In this document: positions 22,739 through 34,852 of the stretch, one piece after another
How positions within the stretch are numbered: the first letter of the stretch is position 1
Layout of the letters: every line of letters starts with the position of its first letter
Assembly: GCF_000275845.1 (NCBI RefSeq)
Contig: NW_006766898.1
Coordinates: 562,751 to 626,750, forward strand
Origin: Dichomitus squalens LYAD-421 SS1
Taxonomy: Eukaryota; Basidiomycota; Agaricomycetes; Polyporales; Polyporaceae
Direction of reading: 5' to 3'
DNA length: 64,000 bases
Notes under the pieces: generated by a model
Told to the model about the DNA's origin: nothing
The model's input: the letters and a program-made list of their open reading frames with translations, nothing else
Databases searched by the model: none
Made by a program: the position numbers and the translations under genes

Positions 22739-23612
22739 CTATACATCTAATGTGCTCAAGAACTTCTTCGCTGCTGCTTCGTCCATGCCGCCACCATCCG
22801 GATCTACGGCCTCAATACATCGCGCGATGGCGATAACTTGTCTGGGGTCCTTCGCGCTAATCCACACCCTCCCATTCATGCCGATTGCTGATTCAAGGGG
22901 GAAGCGCGAGCCAAGCAAGGGGAACAAGAAGTGATTTGGGTCCAACAACCTGTTCCGTCGAGACGTGAGTGAGGTGTTGGACAGAAAGGAACCAGTGGAC
23001 GCGCACATTCGACACATCTTGAGACTGCATTGTACAAGGAATCCGCCTTTCAACTCACCGTGCCCTTCCGCCTTCCGGGTTTGTGCGTCGAAACACTCCA
23101 GCTCGGGTTCCATGTCCTTGTGTGCCAGAGATACGCGGGCAAATAGTAAGGAACCAACCTGCGATATACCATACAATGATTCAGCAATCACGTTGAGTTG
23201 AGGTAGTTGTGGCTCACCTTCAGATTTGGTCGGTTACGTTTTGTGGCGCCCTCGAATGCGAGGCCGTCCAACGTCGCCGTGTGCGAAGACCCGATGTCCA
23301 CCTTCCAGTTCTCACCGCTCCGACCGACGACGACGCCCACGACTGACTCTTGTGGTGCGGGGACATACTACCTTGCCACCTATGAGCGAAACGATGCGCA
23401 TACATGCACACGCAAGCTGCTGCTACACTCACCCGACGGGAATTGCCCTCTATCCACCACCGGCTGCGATTTGTGGTATGATGAACTTCTCCTGCACGCG
23501 TGGAAATGACCAAAGGCTGTCCATTGAGAGACGATTGCCGCAAAAGTCCCGGTCCGAGCTTGAGGTTGACGTGCTGAGCAGGGACGAGCTCTCCAGGCAG
23601 GACGGAAGACAT
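22739..23612 (-). CDS. rrp40: RNA exosome subunit RRP40
   Basis: S1/KH cap protein of the nuclear and cytoplasmic RNA exosome. The start at 23612 gives MSSVLPGELVPAQHVNLKLG. An S1-type domain follows, whose exon at about 23220-23335 reads VVVGRSGENWKVDIGSSHTA and then LAFEGATKRNRPNLK, the highly conserved RRP40 block. Next come SLLFARVSLAHKDMEPELEC and the KH part with the invariant GMNGRVWI. The C-terminus ends AAAKKFLSTLDV then TAG. There are three or four short introns. It is divergent from vps37 with 137 bp between start codons. Identification is firm. Confidence 0.93.
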
Positions 23613-23749
23613 GATCGTCAAGCGCGAAGCAGCTGAGGGGGCGCGGAGCGCGTCCCGGAACCGCGCCCTCGGCTTCATCAACGACCACCACAATACCACT
23701 CATCGTCCTTCTTGTCGACACACCTGTGCATCTCAATCACCAACTAATA
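23613..23749. promoter_or_regulatory. Shared 137-bp promoter of rrp40 and vps37
   Basis: The start codons of two divergent housekeeping genes lie 137 bp apart, so any core promoters here must overlap or be bidirectional. No TATA box is evident. Confidence 0.5.
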
Positions 23750-24532
23750 ATGGAGCACCACGCGAATGTACCTGTTCAGACACGACTGACGGCTGAGTTC
23801 CCCGAACTGGCTCATCTATCGTGAGGCTACCGACCCCTGGCTCATGTCGTCCGCTCACGCGGTCCCCACGGAACATGTAGGAGAGAGGATCTGGAAGACC
23901 TTTTGACCGATCCGCAGTACTTTCAGGCTATCTTCCACACATTACCACAAGTGAAACTGCTGTACCAAGGCCAGGCTGACCTAGGCTCAGCCAACGAATC
24001 AATAGCCAGTACGTCTTCCCGATGCTCCGTCTCTGCGGTCTGCAACGAGCCTGCCAGAGAACAACTTGGCACTCCAGGACCCTCTCTACAGGCTACGTAG
24101 CGAGACACAAGAGGCCTTCGATAGGGCAAAACATCTCGAAGCCCGGTGGAAAGAGGTGGAGAAACGGCAGCGCGAGGTCTACCAGGTCCGTCCCGTCCTC
24201 CGTCCTTCGCACTGCGGCTCCGGTAGCCATCGGTACAACACGCTCACGCCACAAAATCCCCATCGTGCCGTGCGCCGTCACTGCAGCGCTTCGATCCGCA
24301 ATTCCTGCTCATGCGGCTCAGGCACGCGACGACCGCGCAGGACGATCTGTCCGAAGCGCGCGCGAACGCGTTTGTGCAGGGTTCCGTCGCGGACGCGGAT
24401 GCGACGAACCTGTCGAACAAGGACATCGACGACTTCGTGCGCGAGTTCCGCGAGCTCCGGAAGGTGTACCACAAGCGGGTGATGTGGGGCGATAGGTGGC
24501 AGGCCGGGGAGGTGGCCTGGCGCGACGACTGA
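23750..24532 (+). CDS. vps37: ESCRT-I subunit VPS37 (Mod(r) domain)
   Basis: Component of ESCRT-I, which sorts ubiquitinated cargo into multivesicular bodies at endosomes. Four exons start with MEHHANVPVQTRLTAEFPEL. The second exon has REDLEDLLTDPQYFQAIFHT, a typical VPS37 opening. A long helical Mod(r) region follows (SETQEAFDRAKHLEARWKEV, then FDPQFLLMRLRHATTAQDDL and ARANAFVQGSVADADATN). The C-terminus KVYHKRVMWGDRWQAGEVAW ends with TGA at 24532. The FDPQ block and the Mod(r) helices make the call solid. Confidence 0.88.
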
Positions 24533-25161
24533 CGAGGCGGGGTCCGGGAAAACTCGCTGCAGGCTCAACCTTCGTGCATTCTATACTCTATTTTTGTTGA
24601 GGTTGCTTATACATCTATTGTATCATAGCGGACAAACACCATGCAGGTACCCCAGGGGCTGTGCAGAAACATATTCAGATACCCTTCAACAGACGTCATC
24701 CGCCTCTCCATCAATTCCCCGCAGGCATGTTCAACGCTTCCAAGCGCGAAGACGGCAACACTCGTCTAATTATAGTGGCAAACTAAGAGCTCTCCAACCA
24801 ATTGGTGGACCCTGAGAGAGGAAGATTCTCGGGAAGTCCGCACATCCTCAATCCGCCTGACCACATTCGGAAGAGCTCTGCAACAATCTCGCTTCAAGTC
24901 GTCTGCGAGCCTACCGTTCACTTTCTCCGTTCGCTCCCTCGACCCTCAGTCCGAGCATTGACACTCGGCTCGGCTGACTGTTGAGGAATCGCTAGGTTGA
25001 CTTGTGCCTGGATTCTCGTCGTTCGCGCCAGTTCGAGCACCCAGGGACGACATATCGACCAGCGCTGGCAGTCATTCCGGGCTGCACTCGGGTATAAAAA
25101 GGCTTGGCGCGATGTAGGGTCCGCAGCGAAGTCGGCATTCTCATATCACGTCTTGGGCACC
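24533..25161. promoter_or_regulatory. Promoter region of AA9 LPMO gene 1
   Basis: 629 bp without coding sequence. A TATA box (GGTATAAAAAGG) lies at about 25091-25102, some 65 bp before the ATG at 25162. Confidence 0.6.
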
Positions 25162-26777
25162 ATGAGGTCCTGTGCTTCTCTCTTCGCCTCAGTGGCACTC
25201 GCTACGTCTGCGCTCGCGCACACCATCTTCCAGGTATGCTTGGACGCCGCTCATCTGACCTCCATGCGTCTCGAGATTCGTTTCAATGCTGATCCGGATA
25301 TATTTCGTCTTATTCAGGAAATGTATGTGAACGGCGTCGACCAGGGTCACATCACAGGTATCCGCGTTCCGGATTACGATGGAGTATGTAGTTGCCAGTG
25401 AATCTGAGCTGTTAGTCCAGAAAGAGTTGACGATCTGGCCGTTTCAGCCGATTACAGACGTGACCTCGAACGACCTTATTTGCAATGGCGGCATCAACCC
25501 ATACCACCAGCCTATCTCGACTGCGATCATCAGCACCCTCGCCGGCGCACAAGTCACTGCTGAATGGCACCACAGTCAGTACTGCAGATCTTAACCGCTA
25601 GCAGTGTCTCATGTGCTGACATGATCTGCAGCCCTTGCCGGTGCGGACCCTAGTGACCCTGCGGATCCTATCGACCCTAGCCACAAGGGTGAGTGCGCTC
25701 ACTGAACTACTCTGATTCCCCTAGTTGATCTCCCTTCTAGGACCCGTAATTGCATACCTGTTAGTGCCGCCGTCTTCACCGGACCTTGCTCCATGTTCAC
25801 GAGGCATTGCAGCGCGAAGGTTGACAATGCAACCGATTTAACTGTTACTGGCCTTCAGTGGTTCAAAGTTCGTGCATCCGGCAACATCACCCAGTGGGGC
25901 AAGCGACTTACGGTCTGTTCAGATCTACGAGGATGGCATGGACAGTGACCAGTCGTGGGGAGTTGACCGCCTGATCGCAAACAAGGGCAAGGTGTCCTTC
26001 TCGATCCCAAGCTGCATCACGGCTGGCCAATACCTTCTCCGGGTCGAAATCATTGGTATGCTGCAAATGCATACACAAAATGTGTCGTGCTAAATCACTC
26101 TCACAGCTCTTCACGCTGCCTCAAGTTACCCCGGTGCGCAGTTCTACGTAAGACACTCTACGTGTTCTGGTCATTGGAGTACGAAATACAAACGTTGCTT
26201 TCGTAGATGGAATGCGCTCAGCTCCAGATCACCGGCGGAGGCAATACGCAACCTGCGACTGTCAACTTCCCTGGCGCATACTCGGGCACTGACCCCGGAA
26301 TCAAGATCGACATCTACCAAACGCTTCCTTCCTACACCGTCCCGGGTATGTGTTATGTTGTTGAAACATACCCAAATCATAGTACAAATCTTCACAATTC
26401 CTTGCAGGCCCGCCCGTCTTCACTTGCGACGGTTCATCTGCTCCCGCACCGACCTCCGCCCCCGCTCCGACTTCCGCCCCCGCCCCGCCTCCTTCGACGT
26501 CAGCATCTGTCCCCCCGGCCACTTCAAGCGCTCCGGCCTCGAGCGGTAGCGTTGCGCACTATGGCCAGTGCGGTGGTTTGACGTGAGTGTCCGTACCTGC
26601 ACGCTCTTCATAAGTTGGCTAATCATCCGTTCCTGCAGCTACTCTGGGCCGACTACATGTGCGGCACCGTACTCTTGCGTGAAGTCAAGCGACTACGTGA
26701 GTCTCCCGAGCTTTTCGTCACTGCAAGAGGTCCTCCGTCTGACATACTTCCGTCTCTAGTACAGCCAGTGCCTGTAG
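25162..26777 (+). CDS. AA9 lytic polysaccharide monooxygenase with CBM1
   Basis: Copper enzyme that cleaves cellulose oxidatively, secreted. The signal peptide [19 protein letters not shown] ends just before HTIF, so the mature protein starts with the His of the copper brace. Nine or more short exons follow. [32 protein letters not shown] and VTAEWHH (second brace His), LQWFKIYEDG, then [16 protein letters not shown], which carries the axial Tyr. A Pro/Ala/Ser/Thr linker ([16 protein letters not shown]) leads to a CBM1 with [24 protein letters not shown] and YYSQCL spread over three exons. The stop is at 26777. It is in tandem with a second AA9 gene. Confidence 0.92.
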
Positions 26778-27350
26778 TAACTCGTCCGGGTCCTATTGTG
26801 GTGACCTGTAGGCTAGAAGTATTGTCAAGATTATGCGTTCACGGTTATGACATCGAATTTCTCGTGTCCGTCTATGTTCGTTGCCGATACCAATATGCTC
26901 TCCGACTGTGCCGAGGGACGACTCCGCGCCTGTTCCAGTCGTCACTTAATCCACAGAGTCTGCGCATCAATCTCGCTGTCGCTAGCCCGCAGAGACTTCT
27001 CTCCGATGAGGTTCAATGCCAAGAGCTTCCTGCTCGTGGCCCGTGCTGCTCTTCCTCCATCCCACGGCTCACAATCTGCCTGTTTTGGGATTCCAGTGTG
27101 AGTCTCGTGTCCTTATGCAGCCCTGTTCGTAGACTTCGGCTTGTCGCCTGATGCAACAAAGGCACGATTTGACAACTCCGCTCTCCGAGGATTACAATGA
27201 CTTCACAGTATGCCGGTCCCTGTCCTACGGACAACATGCCAAACTGCATCGCCAGCAGGGAATGCGTAGAAAGGCCCGCACGTAATTCCGGCCAGCATTT
27301 AAAGGGCACTATTCCACTGGCCATCGATAGCAAACGATCCGCTCCTCAAG
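26778..27350. promoter_or_regulatory. Spacer between tandem AA9 genes
   Basis: 573 bp. A TTTAAAG element at about 27299 lies some 50 bp before the next ATG and may serve as the TATA box. No coding sequence is seen. Confidence 0.45.
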
Positions 27351-28591
27351 ATGCAGCCATCATTCCTGCACCTCGCTTCTCTCATCCTTGCCGCCAGCTC
27401 GGTGTCTGCCAGGACCGTATTCTCGGTATGCACTACGCAACATCAGAAGTTAGAAGGGTTTTCTGATTGAAGGTCGTTTGTAGGCTATTGCTGTCAATGG
27501 CGTCGAGCAGGGTCATGGTGTCGCTGTTCGTGTTCCCACCTCAAACACTGTCAGTGATTCCCACATGGATCGGGTTATGGAAGGAACACTCTGACTCAAG
27601 TTTGTAGGCTATCACCGACGTCGCCTCTAACGACGTTATTTGCAACACCAACTTCATCCAGCCCATGTCGAATGTTGTTGCTTCCGTGCCCGCTGGCGGT
27701 GTCGTGGCTGCGGAGTTCCACCATACCTCAGCTGGCTACACCGGCCCCGACCCAGCAGATCCCCTAGACCCCGAAGAGAAGGGTGAGTACTCGGCGCAAT
27801 GCATTGCAGATGATCTCATCAACACCGACCATAGGACCAGTTCTGGCGTACTTGTGAGTCCAATGAATTGCGTAGTAAATGTCTTTGGTTTTGACCCATC
27901 CCAGAGCTGCCATCCCTGACGCCACTCAAGCCGAAGTTACTGGCTTACAGTGGTTCAAGGTTAGTTCCATAGTGTTAGCCATTCACCATGACATCCTCAT
28001 TTGTACGCCATAGATTTTCGAGGAAGGGTTGAACACTACCACTCACCAATGGGGCTCTGACCTCCTGTTCATCAACAAGGGATATGTGAACACCACTATC
28101 CCGTCTTGCGTCAAGGCTGGCCAGTACCTTCTCCGTGTGGAGTACATTTGTTGGTATCACTCGATCATGGAGTGTGGCTCTGGCTGACACAGTGTTTACA
28201 ACGCAGCACTAATACAGGCTGCCCAGTACCCTGGTGCCCAACTTTTCGTAAGTCGAGTCGTATGCACAGACATACTCATCTATACTCATTCATACTAGAT
28301 GAGTTGTGCCCAGATTGAGGTTACCGAAGGCGGCGATGCCACACCGGAGACAGTCAGCTTCCCCGGCGCGTACACTCGTAAGTCCCATGCTCGAATCCAG
28401 TGACTCGTTCTGAAACTATGTGATTATCTGATGACCTGTGCATTACCAGCGACGAGCGTCGTGACTGACCTTGACAATATATCCAGCTATACCGCTCCTG
28501 GTAAGTTTAGTTCACATCGCCGATCTTTCGTTGTTGCTGATATCCAAGCTCACAAATCGCTTGGAAGGACCTGCGGTCTTCACTTGCTGAA
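27351..28591 (+). CDS. AA9-like secreted protein with Arg in place of catalytic His1
   Basis: AA9 fold, secreted, no CBM. The signal peptide [20 protein letters not shown] is followed by RTVFS, so the mature N-terminus is Arg rather than His. Otherwise the AA9 blocks are kept: [82 protein letters not shown], and [17 protein letters not shown]. The axial Tyr of active AA9s is Phe here (LF before MSCAQ). The reading frame is open across about ten exons, with good GT-AG sites and a TGA at 28591, so it is not a decayed gene. AA9 homologs with N-terminal Arg that lack the histidine brace are known from other Agaricomycetes; copper oxidation of glucans is then unlikely. It probably arose by tandem duplication of gene 1 or its relative. 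Confidence 0.88.
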
Positions 28592-28854
28592 GTAGTAGAA
28601 TAAGGGAAACGCCTACATGGGCAATGCTTAAAAGGGACCCAATGGTACCACCCATGAGAAAAATGCTATACGATCTATGCACGAATTGTCAGCTAGTGGG
28701 TCCAGGCTGCTGAAGCTACATTTCCACCGCCTGGAACGTTGGGATCATCTTTCAGCGTCGTTAGCTGCCCGGGACTGGGAGCCGCTTCCCTGAGCGCGGC
28801 TGCGCTCACTAGACCGAGGCCATGCCTTCAAGCAGTATCCGTCAGGTTGAGAAT

Positions 28855-30455
28855 CTAGTATTTCAGCCAGGAGCTCACCTCATCTTCCTCGGACAGTGTT
28901 AATTCTTCTTCATTAATGATATGCTGGCTTAGTCCGCGACTCAGCTCCTGCCACGGCCAGTCTCCTACCCCATTGCTCGATTTCCATGCCTTGGACAGAG
29001 CCCACCTCTCCCCCTCGGCAAATCTCCCATCAGCATGCCAGTAGTGTCCGGGGAAGAGAACCCCTAGGGCTAAGAACAGATACCGTAACGACTGCACGGC
29101 ATGTGTCAACGACATAGCGCTAGGGTCGAGATCAAGTACGCTCGCGCTATCCTGAAACTGCGCTACGTGTTCATCGAGAGCATTTGGCGAGACGGCAATA
29201 CGTAGGACAAGGCGAAGATGTGTGAGACGCAGGTGCTGAAATTCTGAGAGCAGTGTTTCCTGAGACATCCTCAAGAATGAATTGACCTTTTCGAGACGAG
29301 CTGTCAGATGGGGACTCACTACTAGTAGGTACCATATATCTTGTAAGGTCCTACCCTGCGCGCTTAGGAGAGATGTGTCGTAGGGAACGAAGAGGACGAG
29401 GTGCGAGAGGTGTGAGATAGACCCTTCCCTAGGAAATATTTCCTGGAGCTGGGTCGTGCCTTAGAGAGCAAATTCCTGTACGTTCATGGAGAGCCTCAGG
29501 TGCACCGGTGCATTTTGAAAAAGACTATCTGCGAGGAGGTCGTTCCAGAGTCTGGCAGGGGAGTTATCGACGACGAGGTGGCGGACGGGGCATTTGAGAC
29601 CTAGACCATACAGCGTTTCCGTCCTACAGGCGACCCAGTCTAGATATCTCCAAGACCGGCGCTCCTGAACTTCGAGATTGCGCTCCCGTGTATTGATGAA
29701 ATACTGGTCGGCGTACCCATCAAGCCGGGCGTCGCAAGAAAGGGTGACCAGATTAGGGAACAGCCGCATGAGACACTCGAGCTCAGGAAGTTCCCGCATT
29801 TTGTCCAGTACTAGCGAGAGGACAGCAGTGAATGGGATGATATGGGGCAAGGGCTGTCTGACAGTTCGCAACTTGGCTAGCGCGAGATGTTCCAAGGTGG
29901 ATGCGAACCTGGCCATGCAAGTCGTCACAGATGCAGGAGTCCAGAAGCCGCCGGGTAAGTCTGCGATGGAGAGAGTTCTGAGGGAAGACTGTATCGTACG
30001 TATCCAGGAAGGCGCATCGCTGTGAATGGATCTGAGCGAGAGAGTCCGGAGACCTCGTAGCCTTGCGATCGCAGACAGGACGCTAGGATCACGAAGGAAG
30101 TATTGTTCGTTGATGGCAAGCTGAAGCCATCGAGGGTAGTCGTGTGCTCCAAAAGCGCTACGAATTGGCCCGTTATCACGGCCATGAACTCCCGGCTGGG
30201 AATTGGCAAGGAGCTAACGCGCGCGGAGACGTCAAGGGCGTGGATGTGAGGCGCACGCCGAGCTGGGTCGGCGAATACAAAGGCATGTAGCTTCTGAACG
30301 GTATGTTCGCTGTAGATGACGATTAGGCTCATGGAAAGAGCGACCTCGACAGCCAGCGGATGTAGAGTAGAGCAAGTGACCGAGAATGATAGAACGTCAG
30401 GGCGCTCCGTCAAGGAACTACATATCAAGCCCAAGACATCGAAGTTGAGGAGCAT
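28855..30455 (-). pseudogene. Broken F-box protein gene
   Basis: The open stretch at 30455 begins MLLNFDVLGLICSSLTERPD and VLSFSVTCSTLHPLAVEVAL, an F-box-like helix pair. At about 30113-30120 the reading frame must change: before it TTTLDGFSL, after it INEQYFLRDPSVLSAIARLR and GLRTLSLRSIHSDAP, which reads as the expected Leu-rich continuation. A single missing base explains it. Downstream the frame stays open until an in-frame TAA at 29461-29463, after which coding-like sequence resumes in the same frame and ends LSEEDEVSSWLKY at 28855. Neither break has intron signals at a usable distance. This could also be assembly error for the frameshift, but two lesions argue for a pseudogene. Confidence 0.65.
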
Positions 30456-30819
30456 CTGCGATGGTTGAGAGCATTGAGCACGAAGATACCCAAGAAGACG
30501 AGTTTACCGTACGTTGTGAGGGAGAAATGGGATTTGCAACGGGGAGATGAAAGAGCACTGCACAAGTATAAGTGGTATGAAGTAGTGCAGGAGTGGTTCG
30601 TGGTAAGTAAGATCAGGAAGCGCTTATGCTCAGGTTATATATTCCGCCGAGACCGGCCCGCCTTACAATCTGAGCGCTAGATGTCCAGAATGACGCATGA
30701 GGCGGAAGGCACATCGGGGACGTCGCAAACATCCCCCACAAGCCACTGCCATGCTGTATTAACCTGTGGGTTTGAAAGAATCAACAACCTCGCTAGCACA
30801 TCTTCCCCCCACAATCGCG
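30456..30819. other. Intergenic spacer before nca2
   Basis: 364 bp. It holds the nca2 leader and the upstream flank of the broken F-box gene. A weak TTATATATTCC-like element occurs near 30635. No coding feature is supported. Confidence 0.4.
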
Positions 30820-33147
30820 ATGTCGACTTTTGTGTCCCACGTCGTCGCGGACCTCGCCCAAAAGGCCCTTCCGACAAGCGCAGCGTCCGCCAGCACCGAA
30901 CGCGTCCAAATCGCTTCATCCCAATCTAAGGAGGTTCTGCGCACCGTCTTCGTCAAGCTAGAGCAATCACAGTCTCCACAGGACATTCGGGAATGCATCG
31001 ACACGCTCCAGAATCTCGAATATCACCAACAGCTGCTCTCAGCTGAGCTGGTGGACGGAGAAGAGCAGTCTCTCCGACGCGCCATCCTCGGCAGGCTTGC
31101 GCTGGGACTGTACGGACAGGCGTTGACCACGTTCTTGGACGAAGCGAGCGAAGCAGAGGCGGAACGGCAGTGGTGGAGTGATATTGTACGGTCGCGGAGA
31201 CGAGCTGCGACGTACCTCCTGCAAAGTACGCTCCGCAACGATTCACATTATGATGCGTTCTGACGACAGATGCAGCACTTCCACTCCGCATTGTGGATGT
31301 GTCCAATGTGGTCTTGTCCACACTACGGACACGGAATATTCCCATCCACCTATCCGTGCTGAAGCCCTCCTCTCTTCGCCAACTCTTTCCGCCAACCAGC
31401 ACCCTCCGCCCGAATACACTGACTCTTGCGCTATTTCCCCATCTGCACCACGAACCATACTCCATCTCGCTCACCGGCGCCTTTCACCCGCTTTCCGCCA
31501 TTTCCATTTCTTCGTCACCTACTCGAACAGCGACGTCTGCATACAGCGCCTGCACACAAACGCTGTATGGTGTCGCCCGTGTCTGTGGCACCCTCGCAAC
31601 CCTCCCCCTAGAGCTTGCACGGAGCGAATGCTCTTTCAAGCGCAAGGAGCTCACGCGCATACGCGACGAGCGCGCCGAAGTCCTCGGGTACCTTGTCGGG
31701 CTGCGCGACAGGATCTCCGACGCACTCGAGACGGTCGACGGCGACGCAGCGCTGTTCGAGCTAGCGCAATTCGTGCATTACCTGCAGGCGGTCGTCAGCG
31801 GGCAGGAGTCTGCGCCGTACAGCGATGACGTCTCGCCGGGACGCGTGCTCGAGTCGCTGTCTTTGCTCGCAAACTTGACGCTCCCCTCCCATGCCTCTCT
31901 GCACAGCGCGGAGATCAAGACGGGAAAGCTCAGACGCCCCTCGTGGCTCACGCTCACCTGGCCCCAGCTCGTGCTCCTTCCTCCGCTGGCCTTGTATGGA
32001 ATCCGCACAGCATACGCGTCGCGCGCGACATTGGAGGAGCTTGCGCGAGACGCACTCGAGACGATGAAGGGGTTCTGGGAAGACTGGATCCTCGAGCCCC
32101 TCCGCGGAATCGTGCGCACCGTCCGTGCGGGTCGGGATGACGGCGTCATCGTCACCAAGGAGAGCGTCCGCGCCGACCTCGATGTAAGTTCAGACCCTAT
32201 CAGAAGCACGCTGGTATTGACGGCGATCCAGTCGCTAGAACGGATGACGCTCGCCCTGGCGCAGGACAAGCTGCACTACTCTTCCCCGCAGCTCGAGGCG
32301 CTCTCGCGGCAGGTGCAGATGGGCGACCTGACGGCGGTGATGCAGATATACGAGGAAGACATCAAGTCCCCGCTCAGGTCCGCGGTGCAAGGCACGCTCC
32401 TCCGGTCCTTGTTCGTCCAGGTCCAGAAGGCGAAGGTGCGCTTCCCGTCTTCCCCGCCACGCTTGTCGCGGGCTTCTCGATGATGATTGATGAATGGACG
32501 GCTGACGTCGACGGGGCTGTCCTATCGTGTACGAGCAGGTCGATATTGATATGGCGCTGTCCGGAATCGACAAGCTGCTCAAGAGCCAGGAGCTCACGTT
32601 TGCGTTCGTAGGCGTAGCGCCTGCGCTGGCCATCGTTTATGCCGCCGGCAGCTACCTGCAGCGTCTGTGGTCCGGCGGGAAGGGTCGCGGGCGGTATGGG
32701 GGCAAGGCGAAGCGCATGGGTGTTTGGGCTGCCGTGAGGTCCGTCGTCTCTCATCTTTCTTCGATGCCACGGTGCCGCCGAAAACGCTCTGTACTCGTAC
32801 TGATGATACTCATGACCGTTGTATGTAGGCGCGTCGACCGCCTGCTCACCGCCCAACCCAAACCACACTCGTCCCACACTCGACCGCATCGGGTCGCGGC
32901 CTTGCAGAAGTCTCCCGCGACGGCCGTCTCGCCGCTCACGTCAGGCCTTCTCCTGCTTTCTGTCACACAGCTGAGGAAGTACGCGGAGACGACGCTGCCG
33001 GCGAACTCTCGTCTACGCGAGGGCTTCTTGGAAGACGTGACGGATTTGGAGGACCCGGGTCTGGGCCGTGCGGACAAGCTGAGGGTGGTAGATCGGATGT
33101 GGCGGTCGTGGGGCGAGCCCTTGGGCTGGAATAGGGTAGCAGATTAA
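30820..33147 (+). CDS. nca2: NCA2, nuclear control of ATPase protein 2
   Basis: Mitochondrial membrane protein needed for expression of the mitochondrial ATP6/ATP8 transcript in yeast. The start at 30820 gives MSTFVSHVVADLAQKALPTS. A long middle part (about 31290-32185) contains the family blocks RPSWLTLTWPQLVLLPPLAL (a membrane segment), then FWEDWILEPLRGIVRTVRAG. Next come SLERMTLALAQDKL, the signature YEEDIKSPLRSAVQGTLLRS, LFVQVQKAKVDIDMALSGID and KLLKSQELTFAFVGVAPALA, a second membrane segment. The C-terminal exon has VSPLTSGLLLLSVTQLRKYA and ends PLGWNRVAD with TAA at 33147. There are four or five introns. Identification is firm. Confidence 0.92.
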
Positions 33148-34852
33148 TGAATGGCGACCGTCTTCTCGCAGTAAGCGTAATTGCGAGGGGCGGGGGAGTT
33201 CTGACGAACGGCGGGGATACCGCCGGGCGTACTTGTGACCGCGGCAAGAAACAAGACCCAGGGACGCAAGCGTGCTCACAGGGCGGCAGGTTTGCAACCC
33301 GCACCCCAGCCTTCGATGGCCAAGGGTGGGCGGACGGTCGCAACGGACAGGTTCTGAGCCCCGCTACCCATCTGGGTACCCACCGCATTCTCCCTTCGTT
33401 TTCTGCTCCCCCTTGCACCGCTCTTCATTGCTTCTCCCCCAAACAATCCCTCTGGTTAGCACGAGCCCTAGACTCACATACGTGCAGCGTCACCATCACC
33501 CCCCTTTCACGTCGACGGTATGTATTCAGGCCCACCACGAGGCTCGGCCTCGCAGGGCAATCGAGGGGATCTAAAGGAAGGAGCGTAATTGCGCCGACCC
33601 GTGGGGATAGGGCGGGGTCGCCCTTGAATAGATATTCGGACCGAAATCCGCAAGTCCGATCGTGTGACGAGCGAGCGAGCGCGAATGGTCGATGGATTGC
33701 CGCTTGCAACGTATATACTTACAGTACCGCGCGCTCTAGCCACCTGTGGCTGGGACTGATAGCCTCGTGTCTCGTCTATTCGGTTGCGCGGTGTGTCCCG
33801 ACTCTCGATCGTGTGCCACTTGGCTCCAACTCTTGGATCTCGGCAAGCATGGCGTACTACTCAACGCTCAGCGTTCCAGCGAGCAGACACGGCGATTCCA
33901 ACGCAGTCCTCTGTATACCGGGCACAGGTTCGCTCAGAGGACAAATCCAACAAGCTTCAGGTGACCGAGCGTCGTCGACGCCTTGACACATCACAGACAC
34001 ATCCTGTCCGGAACGTCGGTCGAGTGGTCCGGAGAAAGTGCACGATCCCGTCGCTGGGGAGGCACCCTCTTCCCAAGAGAAGGATTGGCCACTCCGACGG
34101 CGGACGCGACCCTGCATTGTGAGAAGACGGCGTGAGGGGCTCTGGGGGTGCTGGTCGCGGGCTATTTCCAGATCGGTCGGTGGAGGGGTGGGAAGGGTGT
34201 GGGGAAAGAAGCAGGATGGAAGGCTTCGCTGGAGTTGGGCGATGCCACGATGATGCCGGATTGGGCCCCGCGAAGGGCCCATGTGAGGCTTTCCCCACAC
34301 TACCCCCGTCCTCTCCTGCCCCGCCTGCCGTTTTGGCCTGTGAGCAGTACGCAGCTGACGCAGCCGCGTCTGTCATGCGCTGCCTATCAAGCCGGCACTC
34401 GAACGCAAATAAAGCTTACTGCGAACGGGCCCCTCCTCGCAGGCCGTCTGCCTCGATCGACCTCTCCAGCCTCGGACACCCTCTTCACGCCTCCTCGCCC
34501 TTGTGCAACTTCACGACTCGACCGCGGTTCGTTCTTGCTGCAGGAGAACCGCTGCATCACGCCGACGGACGCATTCACCGACTACTCCGATCGTGCTTAC
34601 TCAACCGTGGTGCCCTCGATCCCGACCGGCGGCACCGAGCCACATCGCGCCCGCTGACGAGTACAGGACGGCCATCCACTGTTGATTCATATTGCTCGCC
34701 TCCGACGGCATTCGTTTGTCGTCGACATCCCACGGCATCTCCTCCTTCACGCTCCCGCCATATAAGCTTCCCCCTCACACATACCCCGCTAACAGTACTT
34801 CTTCCTAGTCGTGCGCCCCTCGCTCTAATACCACCTTTCGGCAATCGTTGAA
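33148..34852. promoter_or_regulatory. Intergenic, 1.7 kb upstream of the SH3-protein gene
   Basis: GC-rich DNA with several long but overlapping ORFs on both strands and no domain in any of them. A CCATATAAGC element at about 34757-34766 lies some 90 bp before the ATG at 34853 and is a likely TATA box. Confidence 0.45.

Noticed and set aside
27351..28591. Second AA9 gene as a pseudogene
   Set aside because: All exons are open, splice sites are good and the stop is at the family-typical place; the lost His is a substitution, not decay.
33147..33986. 279-codon plus-strand ORF starting at the nca2 stop
   Set aside because: Composition is random-like, no domain, overlapping ORFs in other frames.
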